Shown here in pieces: positions 9,293-18,267 of a DNA stretch of 64,000 nucleotides. This stretch comes from an uncultured Marinobacter sp. (GTDB taxonomy: Bacteria; Pseudomonadota; Gammaproteobacteria; Pseudomonadales; Oleiphilaceae): positions 62,001 to 126,000 of the forward strand of contig NZ_CANLBK010000003.1 of assembly GCF_947488835.1 (NCBI RefSeq), given 5' to 3'. The first letter of the stretch is position 1. Each line of letters opens with the position of its first letter. The translations under genes and the position numbers were made by a program. The notes beneath the pieces were generated by a model. It saw nothing but the letters and a program-made list of their open reading frames with translations. It did not search any database and was not told the origin of the DNA.

Positions 9293-11102
9293 GATGCGAC
9301 TCCACAAACAGGTGCTGCACGTTTTCGTTTCTTGAAACAACATCAGGATCATCAGTAACTACATGCTTGCCTGCTTCTAGCACCGTAATCCTATCGGCAA
9401 CGTCCCAAATAAGATCAATATCATGCTCAACCAATACGATTGTTTTTCCGTACTTTTCTGACAGAGTTCTTATCAACGCTTTAAATTCGCGTCTTTCTGT
9501 CGTCGATAACCCTGCAGCCGGCTCATCCAACATGATTATTCCAGCATCCTTCAAAACAATTCTCATAACTTCCAGAAGTCGCCGCTGCCCATGAGGAACC
9601 AATTCGATATCATTGCCCTCCAAATTAGTTCTTGTTTCTTTTAGCGTGCTTTCGAACAACTTTTTATCCGGGCTTGCGTCCAGACCTACTTCCAAGTTCT
9701 TCCATACATCGATAGCACCGAATATTCTTGGAGTTTGAAAAGTTCGCCCTAGTCCAAGCTTAGATATTCGATAGGGTTTCATTCCAACAGTCGACGTTCC
9801 ATTAATGATGATTTCGCCAGAGTCTGGATGAACCAAGCCTGTCAGAATATTAAGAAGTGTTGTCTTACCCGAGCCATTAGCTCCAATAAGCGCGTGAACA
9901 GTACCCTTCTTAACATTAAATGAGACATCGTCCACTGCTTTGACATGCCCAAAGGCCTTTGAAACCTTTTTTATTTCTATGACATTCCCGAGACTGCTTT
10001 CTGTTACTACAGACGTTGACGCTTTACTGTGTTTGCGCTGTTCCAAAGCATTAAGTATCACATCCGACGTAATGTTGAAGTCTCGCTCCTTACGGGTATA
10101 GGTTTTAATCTTCCGCACAAAGAAACCGACAACCCCCTCTGGAAATAGAGTTGCGACCAACAGCGTGATAGCACCATACGCAAGTAGTCGGTAATCAACG
10201 TATTCTGCAAGCAGCACGTTGGGAACCAGGTAAAGAACCAGAATCCCGACGAACGGCCCCAGGTACTCGCCTCTGCCGCCCACAATTACAGCGAAGAAAA
10301 ATAGAATAGAGAGATCTACATGGAAGGCCGCAGGGGTCATGAAGCCTATGGCGGGGGCATATAGCGCACCGGCAATACCAGTTCCAAACGCCATTACAAA
10401 AAAAGCAATGAATCGCATCAAACCTGGGCTAATCCCCAGTGTCATAGCAGCTTCGGGGCTTTCAGAAGCTACCTGAAGCCGTCTGCCAAGTACTGTATTT
10501 TTAATGTAGTAATAAAACATTAGCGCTGATACAGCGAGAAGCCCGGATAAGAGAGCGATAAGCTTAACGTCGCCAATAACAGACTTCTCAAGAAATGTTA
10601 CATAGCTTGCAAGCCCGTTAATGCCATTTGTGTACTTGTCAAACATCACCAGAATATCCGGGAATACCATCGCAACGGAAAAGGTAACAAAACCGAGATA
10701 GAACCCCTGAACTCGGAGTGCTGGCAACGCATACAGGCCGCCTACAACAGTGGCAGCCAGCGTACCAATTCCGGCAGCCACGAAATAAGGTAAATCATGC
10801 AAGTTCAAAGCAATGGCTGTCACATAAGCGCCAACACCAAAAATTGCACCACTACCAAATGAAAACTGCCCACCATCAAACAACAGAAAGTTCTGAAGAA
10901 TAGCCACCGCAATGAAAATATTCACAACAACAAAAGCATTTGCGAGATATAAATCACTCGAAAATAGAGGAAAGAATGTTGTTACAAATATTATTACAAG
11001 ACCAACATATATTTGAACAGGAAATGACCTTTTGCTAGATCTTTTGCGGCTTTCATTAACGGCAGCTGCAGAACCTAGTTTTTTTGTATTTACTGCACTC
11101 AT
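9279..11102 (-). CDS. Fused LivM permease - LivG ATPase
   Basis: One 607-residue polypeptide carrying both a LivM-type inner-membrane permease (roughly residues 25-340, eight or more hydrophobic segments, with GLYALPALRVQGFYLGFVTF and GGRGEYLGPFVG) and a LivG-type ATPase (roughly 370-607). The ATPase part has Walker A GANGSGKTTLL, a signature-region VPHGQRRLLEVMR, Walker B IIMLDEPAAGL and IVLVEHDIDL. In the standard Liv systems these are separate genes. The start at ATG 11102 (MSAVNTKKLGS) lies one base after the stop of livH; the longer frame from 11132 would overlap livH and has no better ribosome site. With LivH and LivF it would complete a transporter with one fused and one separate half. 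Confidence 0.9.
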   Translation of the reverse strand: MSAVNTKKLGSAAAVNESRKRSSKRSFPVQIYVGLVIIFVTTFFPLFSSDLYLANAFVVVNIFIAVAILQNFLLFDGGQFSFGSGAIFGVGAYVTAIALNLHDLPYFVAAGIGTLAATVVGGLYALPALRVQGFYLGFVTFSVAMVFPDILVMFDKYTNGINGLASYVTFLEKSVIGDVKLIALLSGLLAVSALMFYYYIKNTVLGRRLQVASESPEAAMTLGISPGLMRFIAFFVMAFGTGIAGALYAPAIGFMTPAAFHVDLSILFFFAVIVGGRGEYLGPFVGILVLYLVPNVLLAEYVDYRLLAYGAITLLVATLFPEGVVGFFVRKIKTYTRKERDFNITSDVILNALEQRKHSKASTSVVTESSLGNVIEIKKVSKAFGHVKAVDDVSFNVKKGTVHALIGANGSGKTTLLNILTGLVHPDSGEIIINGTSTVGMKPYRISKLGLGRTFQTPRIFGAIDVWKNLEVGLDASPDKKLFESTLKETRTNLEGNDIELVPHGQRRLLEVMRIVLKDAGIIMLDEPAAGLSTTERREFKALIRTLSEKYGKTIVLVEHDIDLIWDVADRITVLEAGKHVVTDDPDVVSRNENVQHLFVESHHAKG

Positions 11103-11103
11103 A

Positions 11104-11982
11104 TCACACCGTCCTCGCAGCAGTCCGACCAAACAGACCTTGAGGCCTGAGCATCAACACAAAAATAAGAATGGCCAAGGCTGTCAGAAGCTGGAACTCC
11201 CCACCCAAGGTAAACGCGGTCATCATGGAGATTGAGCCAAGCAGCAGACCACCCAATATAGATCCAGAGTTACTTCCAACCCCGCCTACTACCGCTGCAA
11301 TAAATCCATTAATCACGTAATTAATGCCTGATTCAGCACCTATTACTAGTACTGGCGCAAGTGCATACCCAGCAGACCCTACAATCAGCCCACTTATACC
11401 GAAAGCAAGCAACTGAAGCTTCTTAACAGGCAAACCAGCTGACTTGGCCGAGTGTATATCCTGCGAAAGCGCACTTATTGAAAGTCCGAGCATGGTTTTT
11501 CTATAAAACCATTCCAGAATCACGTACCAGGCGAACATCAAGACAATAGCAATTAGTGATGTAATTGGTGTTTTGGCGCCAAATGCTTCAACTTTCCCAA
11601 AAGTAGGACTCACATATACTGTGGAGGCGCCTTGAAACATAAGAATTAGCGCTCCTATAATGACTGATGAAGCCATTGTAGAAACCAACCAGGACTGATA
11701 GCTGTCTTTTTTAGCTGAAACCCCAATAGTAACCATTCCCTGTATATAAAGTATTACTGACACTACTATTGCGGCCACTAACAGAAACAAGAACCAAGAC
11801 AGAATTCCGCTCACATAATCGGTTAGAAAAGCTGCTGCCAGAGCACCTAAAATGAATATGTTGCCTTGGGCAAAGTTCAATACGCCGCTTGACTTATAAA
11901 CGACGTTAAAACTCATGGCGATTATCGCGTAGATAGCACCAAGTGCTAAGCCACGTAGTAAGACGAGGAATATTTCATCCAC
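11104..11982 (-). CDS. livH: LivH-like ABC transporter permease
   Basis: Inner-membrane permease of 292 residues with about eight hydrophobic helices. The opening LLRGLALGAIYAIIAMSFNVVYKSSGVLNFAQG is the LivH signature, and the late GFIAAVVGGVGSNSGSILGG plus the LRPQGLFG ending are also family-typical. It pairs with the fused LivM-LivG protein encoded one base downstream. ATG 11982 is the only sensible start; a GGAG is present but some 12 bases away, so the ribosome site is suboptimal. It is the first gene of the transporter unit livH, livMG, livF, porin and binding protein. Ligand unknown. Confidence 0.9.
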   Translation of the reverse strand: MDEIFLVLLRGLALGAIYAIIAMSFNVVYKSSGVLNFAQGNIFILGALAAAFLTDYVSGILSWFLFLLVAAIVVSVILYIQGMVTIGVSAKKDSYQSWLVSTMASSVIIGALILMFQGASTVYVSPTFGKVEAFGAKTPITSLIAIVLMFAWYVILEWFYRKTMLGLSISALSQDIHSAKSAGLPVKKLQLLAFGISGLIVGSAGYALAPVLVIGAESGINYVINGFIAAVVGGVGSNSGSILGGLLLGSISMMTAFTLGGEFQLLTALAILIFVLMLRPQGLFGRTAARTV

Positions 11983-12409
11983 AGCAGAATCTCCAGTCTT
12001 AGTATTTGGAATTGTTTTTCACATTAGTGACGACATTACTAGCGAGCTTGAGGGTGCACATGATCCGAACGGACTAGAGGCGGCATGATGTGCAAATATA
12101 GAAAGGATGGAGCGCTCTACGTCTCAGGCCATAGCAACATGACTGTTCCTGCCCTCTGAGCGCATAGCCTGTCAGCAGGTCTTCCCCCATAGACCTATAC
12201 ACACTCTTTGAACGGCCTGATCTGGGAAAACACTATCAACCGGAGCTAGGTGCACTATCACATGCTAGATCGCAAGGGGCCTGGCTGTTGTCAATAAAAT
12301 TGAGCGCGCATCCTAACACAGAGCTAGGCCTCTGGTTTGTTAATAGCTTTCTCGTAAGTTGCTCACAAAGCATAACAAAATATGCCTAGATCTCGATTAG
12401 AAGCCCGCT

Positions 12410-12459
12410 GCCTTTGATACTCCGCATCTGCGCGATATTGGGTTCGCTCGATCAAAGGC
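12410..12459. repeat. Inverted repeat GCCTTTGAT / ATCAAAGGC
   Basis: Perfect 9-bp arms at 12410-12418 and 12451-12459 separated by 32 bases within the long intergenic region. It could be a regulator site with a looped spacing, the foot of a structured RNA, or the trace of a mobile element; nothing decides between these. Confidence 0.45.
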
Positions 12460-12747
12460 GCCGTATGATTACTTAGAGGCATGAAGACTACTTCGCTATG
12501 CTTTCGTTCTATTGATTTTCAGCCGTGGCCGTTCGAAACAAGCATCCATTGAGCACCTTGTACTGCAGTGAACACCCAATCTCAGACAGTCTTTTAAGTC
12601 CCTCCTCCACCCGCAGCAGCCAGAAAACTCTAATCAGCGGCGCAACTGCAACAAGGCTGCTTACACCACCCTCTCCTGACCGCGACCCAGCCGCACCCCA
12701 CACCTAGACTAAGGTCTAATATTAACAGTTGGGGCACCAATGGTTTG

Positions 12748-12763
12748 ATTTGGCATACCAAAT
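12748..12763. promoter_or_regulatory. Putative GntR (FCD-type) operator before the malonate operon
   Basis: The 16-mer ATTTGGCATACCAAAT is an inverted repeat with perfect 6-bp arms around CATA, 17 bases before the first ATG of the malonate operon. The TGG-NNNN-CCA core resembles the TGGTATACCA-type operators bound by FadR/VanR-subfamily GntR regulators, and such a regulator is encoded at the end of this operon. Binding there would block the ribosome site or promoter. Inferred from sequence pattern only. Confidence 0.5.
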
Positions 12764-12780
12764 AATAAAAAGGAAATACC

Positions 12781-13884
12781 ATGAACCTCATGCAACATTT
12801 TGTTTGTGGGCATATTGCACGCCTGGATTCGCTGGCACCCCACCTTGAGGGTGCCGGGCTTTCCGTGACTACCTGGTCCACGCGCTTCCTTGAGCAGCCT
12901 GTAGTCCTTGTGCAGTCTGAAGATACTCCCAATAAAGGCGCGCTCGGCGCAGTCGAGATTGACCTGATCTGCTCCGCTTTCGCCTACGCTGCTGAAAAGC
13001 ACTGGCCAGTTGTTCTATACCTGAATTCTTCTGGTGCACGGCTCAACGAGGGGGATGGGATTCAGGCCTCATTCCGAAAGCTTTTGAACGCTGCCCTTGT
13101 CTTCCGGTCCGAAGGTCACCGCATCGTGGTGTTAATGGGCAAGAACGTATTTGGCGGCGCCAGCCTGCTGGCAATGAGCGGACACACACGCATTTACAGC
13201 GAAGCAACCCGCGTTTCCATGACAGGCCCCCGGGTACTGGAGGGGCAGCCTGAAAATCAACCCCACGACATCCGCGCGATCATTGCCGCAAAGAGCCGTG
13301 TTCGAAACGACGCTTTCGGTGTGTGGTCGGAGAGCTTGGACGACGTTAAGGAGCACCTGCTTCACGCGCTCTCAAACCGAGACCCCGCGCCCGGGGGAGC
13401 AGAGCTAGTGAAAGCGTCGAATCTGCTTTTCGCCTCATCCCGAGTACAGGTAAGCCAATCCGGCATTAGATGCATAGACACTCACCCGCCCCATATCAAC
13501 GATCTCCTGGCACTCATCTTGGCGGTGTCTAAATGGGATAGCTCGGTAGAGCTGGTAATTACCTGTGAATGGCTCTGCCACAGCCTCGATGCCGCTGACG
13601 AAAACGCATACCAAAGTTATTGGCTCTTTTCGGTGTCTGAAACCATCTACCGCAAGCAAAAAGAGGGCTGTCAGATCACCTGCCACTTTGCCAAGGATGT
13701 TTCGGGGGGGCTCTACATAGCGCTCGCTGCCGCGGTAACAGAGGTCACGGCGGCCTCAGGTGTAGGTGTGCAGGCTTTGCCTTATGGAATTGTCGATCAA
13801 ATTGTCACATCGGCAACGGCCCGGAAAAAAGAAATTGAGCTCATTGAGCTGAAAATAATTGATCGAATCGAAGGACCTCAATAA
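12781..13884 (+). CDS. Carboxyltransferase-family protein resembling fused malonate decarboxylase beta and gamma subunits
   Basis: A 367-residue crotonase-fold protein with two half-domains. The first (about 40-220) has LYLNSSGARLNEGDG, an oxyanion-type FGGASLLAM and the TGPRVLEG segment, like MdcD or a biotin-independent carboxyltransferase beta domain. The second (about 235-355) has QKEGCQITCHFAKDVSGGLYIALAA and ALPYGIVDQ, like MdcE. No acyl-carrier protein, MdcA or MdcG is nearby. The next gene makes malonyl-CoA, and the stop and start codons overlap (TAATG). I infer a malonyl-CoA decarboxylase-like role replacing MatA; acetyl-CoA would be the product. AGGA precedes the ATG. The family resemblance is clear but the reaction is unproven. 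Confidence 0.7.
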   Translation: MNLMQHFVCGHIARLDSLAPHLEGAGLSVTTWSTRFLEQPVVLVQSEDTPNKGALGAVEIDLICSAFAYAAEKHWPVVLYLNSSGARLNEGDGIQASFRKLLNAALVFRSEGHRIVVLMGKNVFGGASLLAMSGHTRIYSEATRVSMTGPRVLEGQPENQPHDIRAIIAAKSRVRNDAFGVWSESLDDVKEHLLHALSNRDPAPGGAELVKASNLLFASSRVQVSQSGIRCIDTHPPHINDLLALILAVSKWDSSVELVITCEWLCHSLDAADENAYQSYWLFSVSETIYRKQKEGCQITCHFAKDVSGGLYIALAAAVTEVTAASGVGVQALPYGIVDQIVTSATARKKEIELIELKIIDRIEGPQ

Positions 13885-15398
13885 TGAACAAGAACTTCTT
13901 TAACAGAATCCTAGAATCCGCCATTCAAGCCGGTGCAAAGCCTTTCCTAGAGGGCCCGTCTGGGGAGGAATATTCCTACAACGACCTACTGGAAATTACC
14001 GCAAGATATGCTGAAAACCTTCGGCAGCTTGGCGTCCAGCCGGGTGACCGGGTCGCCGCCCAGATCCATAAAAGCCCGCAAGGATTCTTCCTGTATCTGG
14101 CCACTTTACGGGCCGGGGCTATCTTTGTGCCTTTGAATACAGCCTACAAAGCCCGGGAAATCGAGTATTTTCTGAGCGACAGCAAACCTGCGGTAATTTT
14201 CTGCTCCGAGGCCAGCGCCAAGGACAACCAAAAAGCGATTGAGGACCATGTTAAGTTTGGCTCAGCGACATTTAACGAGGTCGGCAATTGCGCTCTGCTG
14301 TCCACCGAGGTGGCTTGTGAGTCTGAGGCCGCGCCAGTGGAGCGAACGGGGTCTGATGTCGCCATCATTATTTACACCTCGGGAACCACCGGCCAGCCCA
14401 AAGGCGCGATGCTCACCCACGACAACCTCGCGTCGAACGGTCAATCACTAACAGAAGGCTGGAAGTTTACAGCCTCCGACGTACTTCTCCATGCCCTCCC
14501 CATATTCCACGCCCATGGTTTGTTTATCTCGACCCACTGCGTGCTCCTGTCGCAGAGCAAAATGATTTTCCTGGAGAAGTTCGATGCCAATGTGGTGCTG
14601 GAAAAGCTGCCGGAAAGCACCGTGATGATGGGCGTACCCACCTTCTATACTCGCCTGTTGTCCACCCCCGTATTTGATAGAGACGTTACCCGCTCGGTGC
14701 GCCTGTTCATCTCCGGTTCTGCACCATTGCTTGAGGAATCCAGCCAGCAGTTCCTGGAGCGGACCGGCCACGTGATCCTTGAACGCTACGGCATGACAGA
14801 ATCCGCAATCATCACCAGTAACCCTTACGACAAAGAACGCAAGATCGGCTCGGTAGGCCTGCCAATCAAAGGCGTTGAAGTCCGGGTTACGGCCGAAGAT
14901 GGATCCGTGGCCACGATTGGAGAAGTGGGCGGGATCGAGATCAAGGGACCGGCAGTGATGAAGGGCTACTGGAACAAGCCCGAGAAGACCGCCGAGGAGT
15001 TCACCGGTGATGGCTGGTTTAAAACCGGTGATCTTGGACGGCTGGACGACGAAGGTTACCTCTATATTGTGGGCCGCGGTAAAGACCTCGTCATCTCCGG
15101 TGGCTACAACGTGTATCCCAAAGAAGTGGAATTGGTTATCGACACCGTGCCGGGCGTAAAAGAATCGGCCGTTATCGGCGTGCCCCACCCTGACTTTGGC
15201 GAAGCTGTTGTCGCCGTGGTGGTGCTGGTCACCCCTACCGAGCAGATCTCTGAAAAAGTCATCAGCCTCTGCAAAGAAAACCTTGCCGGTTACAAGGTGC
15301 CGAAAGCAGTGAAGGTGGTTAACGAGTTACCTCGCAACGCCATGGGCAAAGTTGTCAAGGCCCAGTTGAGGGCGGATAACGCCGACCTCTTTAAGTGA
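13884..15398 (+). CDS. matB: Malonyl-CoA synthetase (MatB-like acyl-CoA ligase)
   Basis: ANL-superfamily ligase of 504 residues, the usual MatB length, predicted to convert malonate, ATP and CoA to malonyl-CoA. Motifs are the P-loop IIYTSGTTGQPKG at about 162-174, YGMTESAI, GWFKTGDLGRLDDEGY, GRGKDLVISGGYNVYP and the C-terminal RNAMGKVVKAQL with the catalytic lysine near 489. Its ATG overlaps the stop of the carboxyltransferase-like gene, and a dicarboxylate-type TRAP transporter follows 36 bases later, which together support malonate over longer acids. A methylmalonate-using ligase is the main alternative. Confidence 0.85.
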   Translation: MNKNFFNRILESAIQAGAKPFLEGPSGEEYSYNDLLEITARYAENLRQLGVQPGDRVAAQIHKSPQGFFLYLATLRAGAIFVPLNTAYKAREIEYFLSDSKPAVIFCSEASAKDNQKAIEDHVKFGSATFNEVGNCALLSTEVACESEAAPVERTGSDVAIIIYTSGTTGQPKGAMLTHDNLASNGQSLTEGWKFTASDVLLHALPIFHAHGLFISTHCVLLSQSKMIFLEKFDANVVLEKLPESTVMMGVPTFYTRLLSTPVFDRDVTRSVRLFISGSAPLLEESSQQFLERTGHVILERYGMTESAIITSNPYDKERKIGSVGLPIKGVEVRVTAEDGSVATIGEVGGIEIKGPAVMKGYWNKPEKTAEEFTGDGWFKTGDLGRLDDEGYLYIVGRGKDLVISGGYNVYPKEVELVIDTVPGVKESAVIGVPHPDFGEAVVAVVVLVTPTEQISEKVISLCKENLAGYKVPKAVKVVNELPRNAMGKVVKAQLRADNADLFK

Positions 15399-15434
15399 TG
15401 CCTCCAATAATACGCAAACAATAATGAGGTTTTT

Positions 15435-15950
15435 ATGATTATAAGAACAATAGATAAGGCGGTAGGGAAAATTGGAGACTTAAGTTTCCAGCTCTCCCTG
15501 CTGGTGACTGTCTTCCTTGTTGTGGCGATTACCTGGGAAGTCGCCAACCGTTTTTTGTTCAGTACCTCCTCTGTTTGGGTGTCCGAGGTTTCCGGCTACC
15601 TGGTGGCATCCATCCTGTTCCTTGCCACTGGCCGGGTGTACCGGGAAGGTGGTCACGTGAGCATGTCGATTTTTCTCGACATGCTCTCTGGCGCGCCCAA
15701 GTTTGCCTTACTGGCACTGATTGATGTGCTGGTCCTGGGCCTGGCGCTCGTGGTCGGCTACGCCACCTACGACATGGCACTGCTCTCATACCAGCTCAAT
15801 TGGCGGTCGTCGACCACGCTGGCAATGCCACTCTTTATTCCCCAAATGTTCATGCCAATTGGCGCTGCCGTTCTGGCCCTCGAGGCCATCAGGCTGCTCG
15901 TGCGTAACGTCTACGGTGTTTGCCGTGCAAGAAAAGGAGCACAGGCATGA
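15435..15950 (+). CDS. TRAP transporter small membrane subunit (DctQ family)
   Basis: Inner-membrane protein of 171 residues with four hydrophobic segments, as expected for DctQ. The family pattern WVSEVSGYLVASILFLATGRVYREGGHVSM is easy to see. It pairs with the DctM-type protein whose ATG overlaps its stop codon (ATGA at 15947-15950). A TGAGG sits before ATG 15435. With the downstream binding protein it forms a secondary, sodium-driven uptake system, here probably for malonate. Confidence 0.88.
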   Translation: MIIRTIDKAVGKIGDLSFQLSLLVTVFLVVAITWEVANRFLFSTSSVWVSEVSGYLVASILFLATGRVYREGGHVSMSIFLDMLSGAPKFALLALIDVLVLGLALVVGYATYDMALLSYQLNWRSSTTLAMPLFIPQMFMPIGAAVLALEAIRLLVRNVYGVCRARKGAQA

Positions 15951-17236
15951 TGGTCCTGATTGTTATCGCATCCCTGCTGACCTTGCTCGCGCTCGGCACG
16001 CCAGTAGCATTCTCCTTGGGGATTTCAGCCCTACTGGGCATCGTTTATATCGGGGGCTTTAGTGCTTCGTTTGCGGTGTCTGACATCATCTGGGGAACCG
16101 TCTCTGAATTCGTTTTGGTCGCGATTCCCTTGTTTGTATTGATGAGCGAGATCATCAACAGCTCGGGCGTCGGCAAGGATCTTTTCCGGAGTGTGGATAA
16201 GTGGTTTGGCTGGATGCCAGGCGGGCTGGCCATCAGCACCATCGTTGCCGGAGCCATCTTTGGCGCCGTCAGCGGAACCGCTGTCGGTGTTGCGGCGGTG
16301 ATCGGTAGCGTTGCCATTCCCGAGATGATGAAGCGTAACTACAGCAACGAGATGTCTTCGGGCACGGTAGCTGCCTCCAGTGGCTTGGGCATGATCATCC
16401 CGCCAAGCCTGCCGTTGATCATGTACGGCGTTGTTACCGAAACCTCAATTGCCGACCTGTTCTCGGGTGCCCTGATACCCGGAATCGTCATCGTATTGAT
16501 GATGTGCGCGTACGTTGCATTTGTCTCCCTGAAGGAGCGCAAAAAAACGGGGCTTGTACGTGTCGAATCGACCGCTGACGAGCGCAAGGACCTGGGCTTT
16601 GGCAAATCGCTGGCCCTTGCCGGTCCGGTTATCTTTCTGATCGTTGTGGTGATTGGCAGTATCTATAACGGCATTGCTACCCCGACAGAGGCAGCCGCTA
16701 TCGGGGTGTTTGGTGCCCTCGTGATCTCAGCTCTGAAAGGCTCACTATCCTTTAAAACCCTCTCGGTGGCGTTGGTCAAATCCACCAAGACCAACTGCAT
16801 GCTGCTGGCTATCTTGGCCTTCGCCATGGTCTTCAGCTACGCCCTCAGCAATGCCCAGGTACCCCAGCAAGTTGCGGAAATTGTTATCTCGGCGGAACTC
16901 AACAAGTGGACCTTCTTATTTATCGTGATGGTAATGCTGTTCTTCTTGGGCATGCTGCTCGATGCCATATCCCTGGTGATCATTGCCGTGCCAATTATAT
17001 TCCCGGCCATGCTTGCCTACGGTTTTGACCCCGTCTGGCTAGGTGTCGTGATCATGGTGAACATGTGCTTTGCTGTGATAACACCGCCAGTCGGCCTATG
17101 TCTTTACGTTGTACGAGATAGTGTTGCAGGGCTAACCTTATCCCAGGTTATCCGAGGCACCATCCCGTTCATCGTTCTGTACGCTGCAGCGATCGTCGTT
17201 CTATCGGTGTTCCCGTCGCTGACAGCATTTTATTAA
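15947..17236 (+). CDS. TRAP transporter large membrane subunit (DctM family)
   Basis: Large TRAP permease of 429 residues with eleven to twelve membrane helices. It shows LLALGTPVAFSLG at the start, AIPLFVLMSEIINSSG, the glycine-rich GAIFGAVSGTAVGVAAVIG, MIIPPSLPLIMYGVVTETSI and the MCFAVITPPVGLCLYVV segment, all typical of DctM. An upstream in-frame start exists at 15920, but GGAG lies seven bases before ATG 15947, which overlaps the DctQ stop. It should carry the substrate delivered by the periplasmic protein encoded at 17271. Confidence 0.92.
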   Translation: MMVLIVIASLLTLLALGTPVAFSLGISALLGIVYIGGFSASFAVSDIIWGTVSEFVLVAIPLFVLMSEIINSSGVGKDLFRSVDKWFGWMPGGLAISTIVAGAIFGAVSGTAVGVAAVIGSVAIPEMMKRNYSNEMSSGTVAASSGLGMIIPPSLPLIMYGVVTETSIADLFSGALIPGIVIVLMMCAYVAFVSLKERKKTGLVRVESTADERKDLGFGKSLALAGPVIFLIVVVIGSIYNGIATPTEAAAIGVFGALVISALKGSLSFKTLSVALVKSTKTNCMLLAILAFAMVFSYALSNAQVPQQVAEIVISAELNKWTFLFIVMVMLFFLGMLLDAISLVIIAVPIIFPAMLAYGFDPVWLGVVIMVNMCFAVITPPVGLCLYVVRDSVAGLTLSQVIRGTIPFIVLYAAAIVVLSVFPSLTAFY

Positions 17237-17270
17237 GTGATCGATCTACAAAAACAATGAGGATGAACTA

Positions 17271-18257
17271 ATGGCTCTAGGTAAATTTTTCTCACTCGTA
17301 CTACTGGCTTCGGCCATCTCTGTCTCGGCTAACGCGAAGGAAGTTATTCGGCTGGGCCACTATTTCCCGGCAGATGATTTCCGCGGGAAAACGGCCCAGT
17401 ACTTTGCGGACTCCCTGGACCCCAAGGCTTTCGATGTGAAGGTATTCCCCTCCGAATCCCTTGTTAAAGGCCGGGACGGATTTATGGCCACGGCCAGGGG
17501 CACGGTGGATGTCTACAGCCTGTTTGGCGGCTACGCGGTCGGCAGTGTGGATCTGATGCGGATCTTCACGACACCCTTCCCGCCCAAGTCGATGACCGAT
17601 GCCAAGCTGCTGGAATTTGCCAACGACCCGCGCGTTCTCGATATTCTGGACAAGCAGTTTGAAAGATCGCAAGTCAAACTCCTGGGCTTTATAAACTCCT
17701 CCGGCGACACCACCGTGTTCATGTCCAACCAGGTTGAAGGCCTCAAGGGCTTCTCCGGCAAGCGGATTCGGGGTGTGGGCGGATACACCGATCCGGCACT
17801 GCAAGACCTTGGTGCTTCTGTGGTTTTCATGAGCGCGGCTGAGCAGTTCCTGCAACTTCAAACCGGCGGCGTTGACGGTGTAATCACCACCAACTCCTCC
17901 TACGCCAACCTTGGTTTAGCGGCGGTTGCTCCAGCTCGTTTGGATCGCTCCATCGTCCGCACTCCCTATGCCCTCGTGATGAACCTGCGCAAATGGAATC
18001 GTCTGAATGACTCTGAGCGCCAGGCGATTGAGGAGGGCGTTCAGAAAACCATCGACTGGTCCGCAGACAACTTTGCGGAGGAATCCAAACGCCTTGCTGG
18101 CCTGGTGGAAGCACAGTCCACATCCGTGATCGAGTTGAATAGTGAAGACGAGCAACGTGTTAACGCACTGTCTGCAAAGTACTTGAGCGAGTTTTCCAAA
18201 TCCTACGGTAAAGATGCAGATCTGTTGGTCGAGATCTTTAACGAATACAATAAGTAG
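17271..18257 (+). CDS. TRAP transporter solute-binding protein (DctP family)
   Basis: Periplasmic DctP-type protein of 328 residues. A signal peptide (FFSLVLLASAISVSANA) is followed by the mature fold with GKRIRGVGGYTDPALQDLGASVVFM, in which Arg167 corresponds to the conserved arginine that holds the ligand carboxylate, and AEQFLQLQTGGVDGVITTNSSY. It is encoded after its membrane subunits, with GAGG eleven bases before the ATG. The operon context points to malonate or a related dicarboxylate. The sequence ends with a strong terminator eleven bases later. Confidence 0.9.
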   Translation: MALGKFFSLVLLASAISVSANAKEVIRLGHYFPADDFRGKTAQYFADSLDPKAFDVKVFPSESLVKGRDGFMATARGTVDVYSLFGGYAVGSVDLMRIFTTPFPPKSMTDAKLLEFANDPRVLDILDKQFERSQVKLLGFINSSGDTTVFMSNQVEGLKGFSGKRIRGVGGYTDPALQDLGASVVFMSAAEQFLQLQTGGVDGVITTNSSYANLGLAAVAPARLDRSIVRTPYALVMNLRKWNRLNDSERQAIEEGVQKTIDWSADNFAEESKRLAGLVEAQSTSVIELNSEDEQRVNALSAKYLSEFSKSYGKDADLLVEIFNEYNK

Positions 18258-18267
18258 TCACTTTTGA

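Larger units (their letters stand above)
11983..12780. other. 798-base divergent intergenic region
   Basis: A long non-coding stretch between the transporter operon (minus) and the malonate operon (plus); it marks the change from AT-richer to GC-richer sequence. Short open frames on both strands at 12509-12707 have no family resemblance and use no clear ribosome site. I see a 9-bp inverted repeat at 12410-12459, a small TAGAC-TAAG-GTCTA dyad at 12705-12718, and a palindrome next to the first malonate gene. A TAATAAAAAGGAAATACC ribosome-site region ends the interval. It may be the scar of an insertion boundary, but no transposase remnant or tRNA is visible. Confidence 0.5.

Noticed and set aside
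12481..12552. Possible 23-codon leader peptide starting ATGAAGACTACT
   Set aside because: The only SD-like sequence abuts the start codon, and nothing suggests attenuation.
12509..12707. Overlapping open frames on both strands in the long intergenic region
   Set aside because: Basic, low-complexity translations without ribosome sites or recognisable motifs; probably chance.
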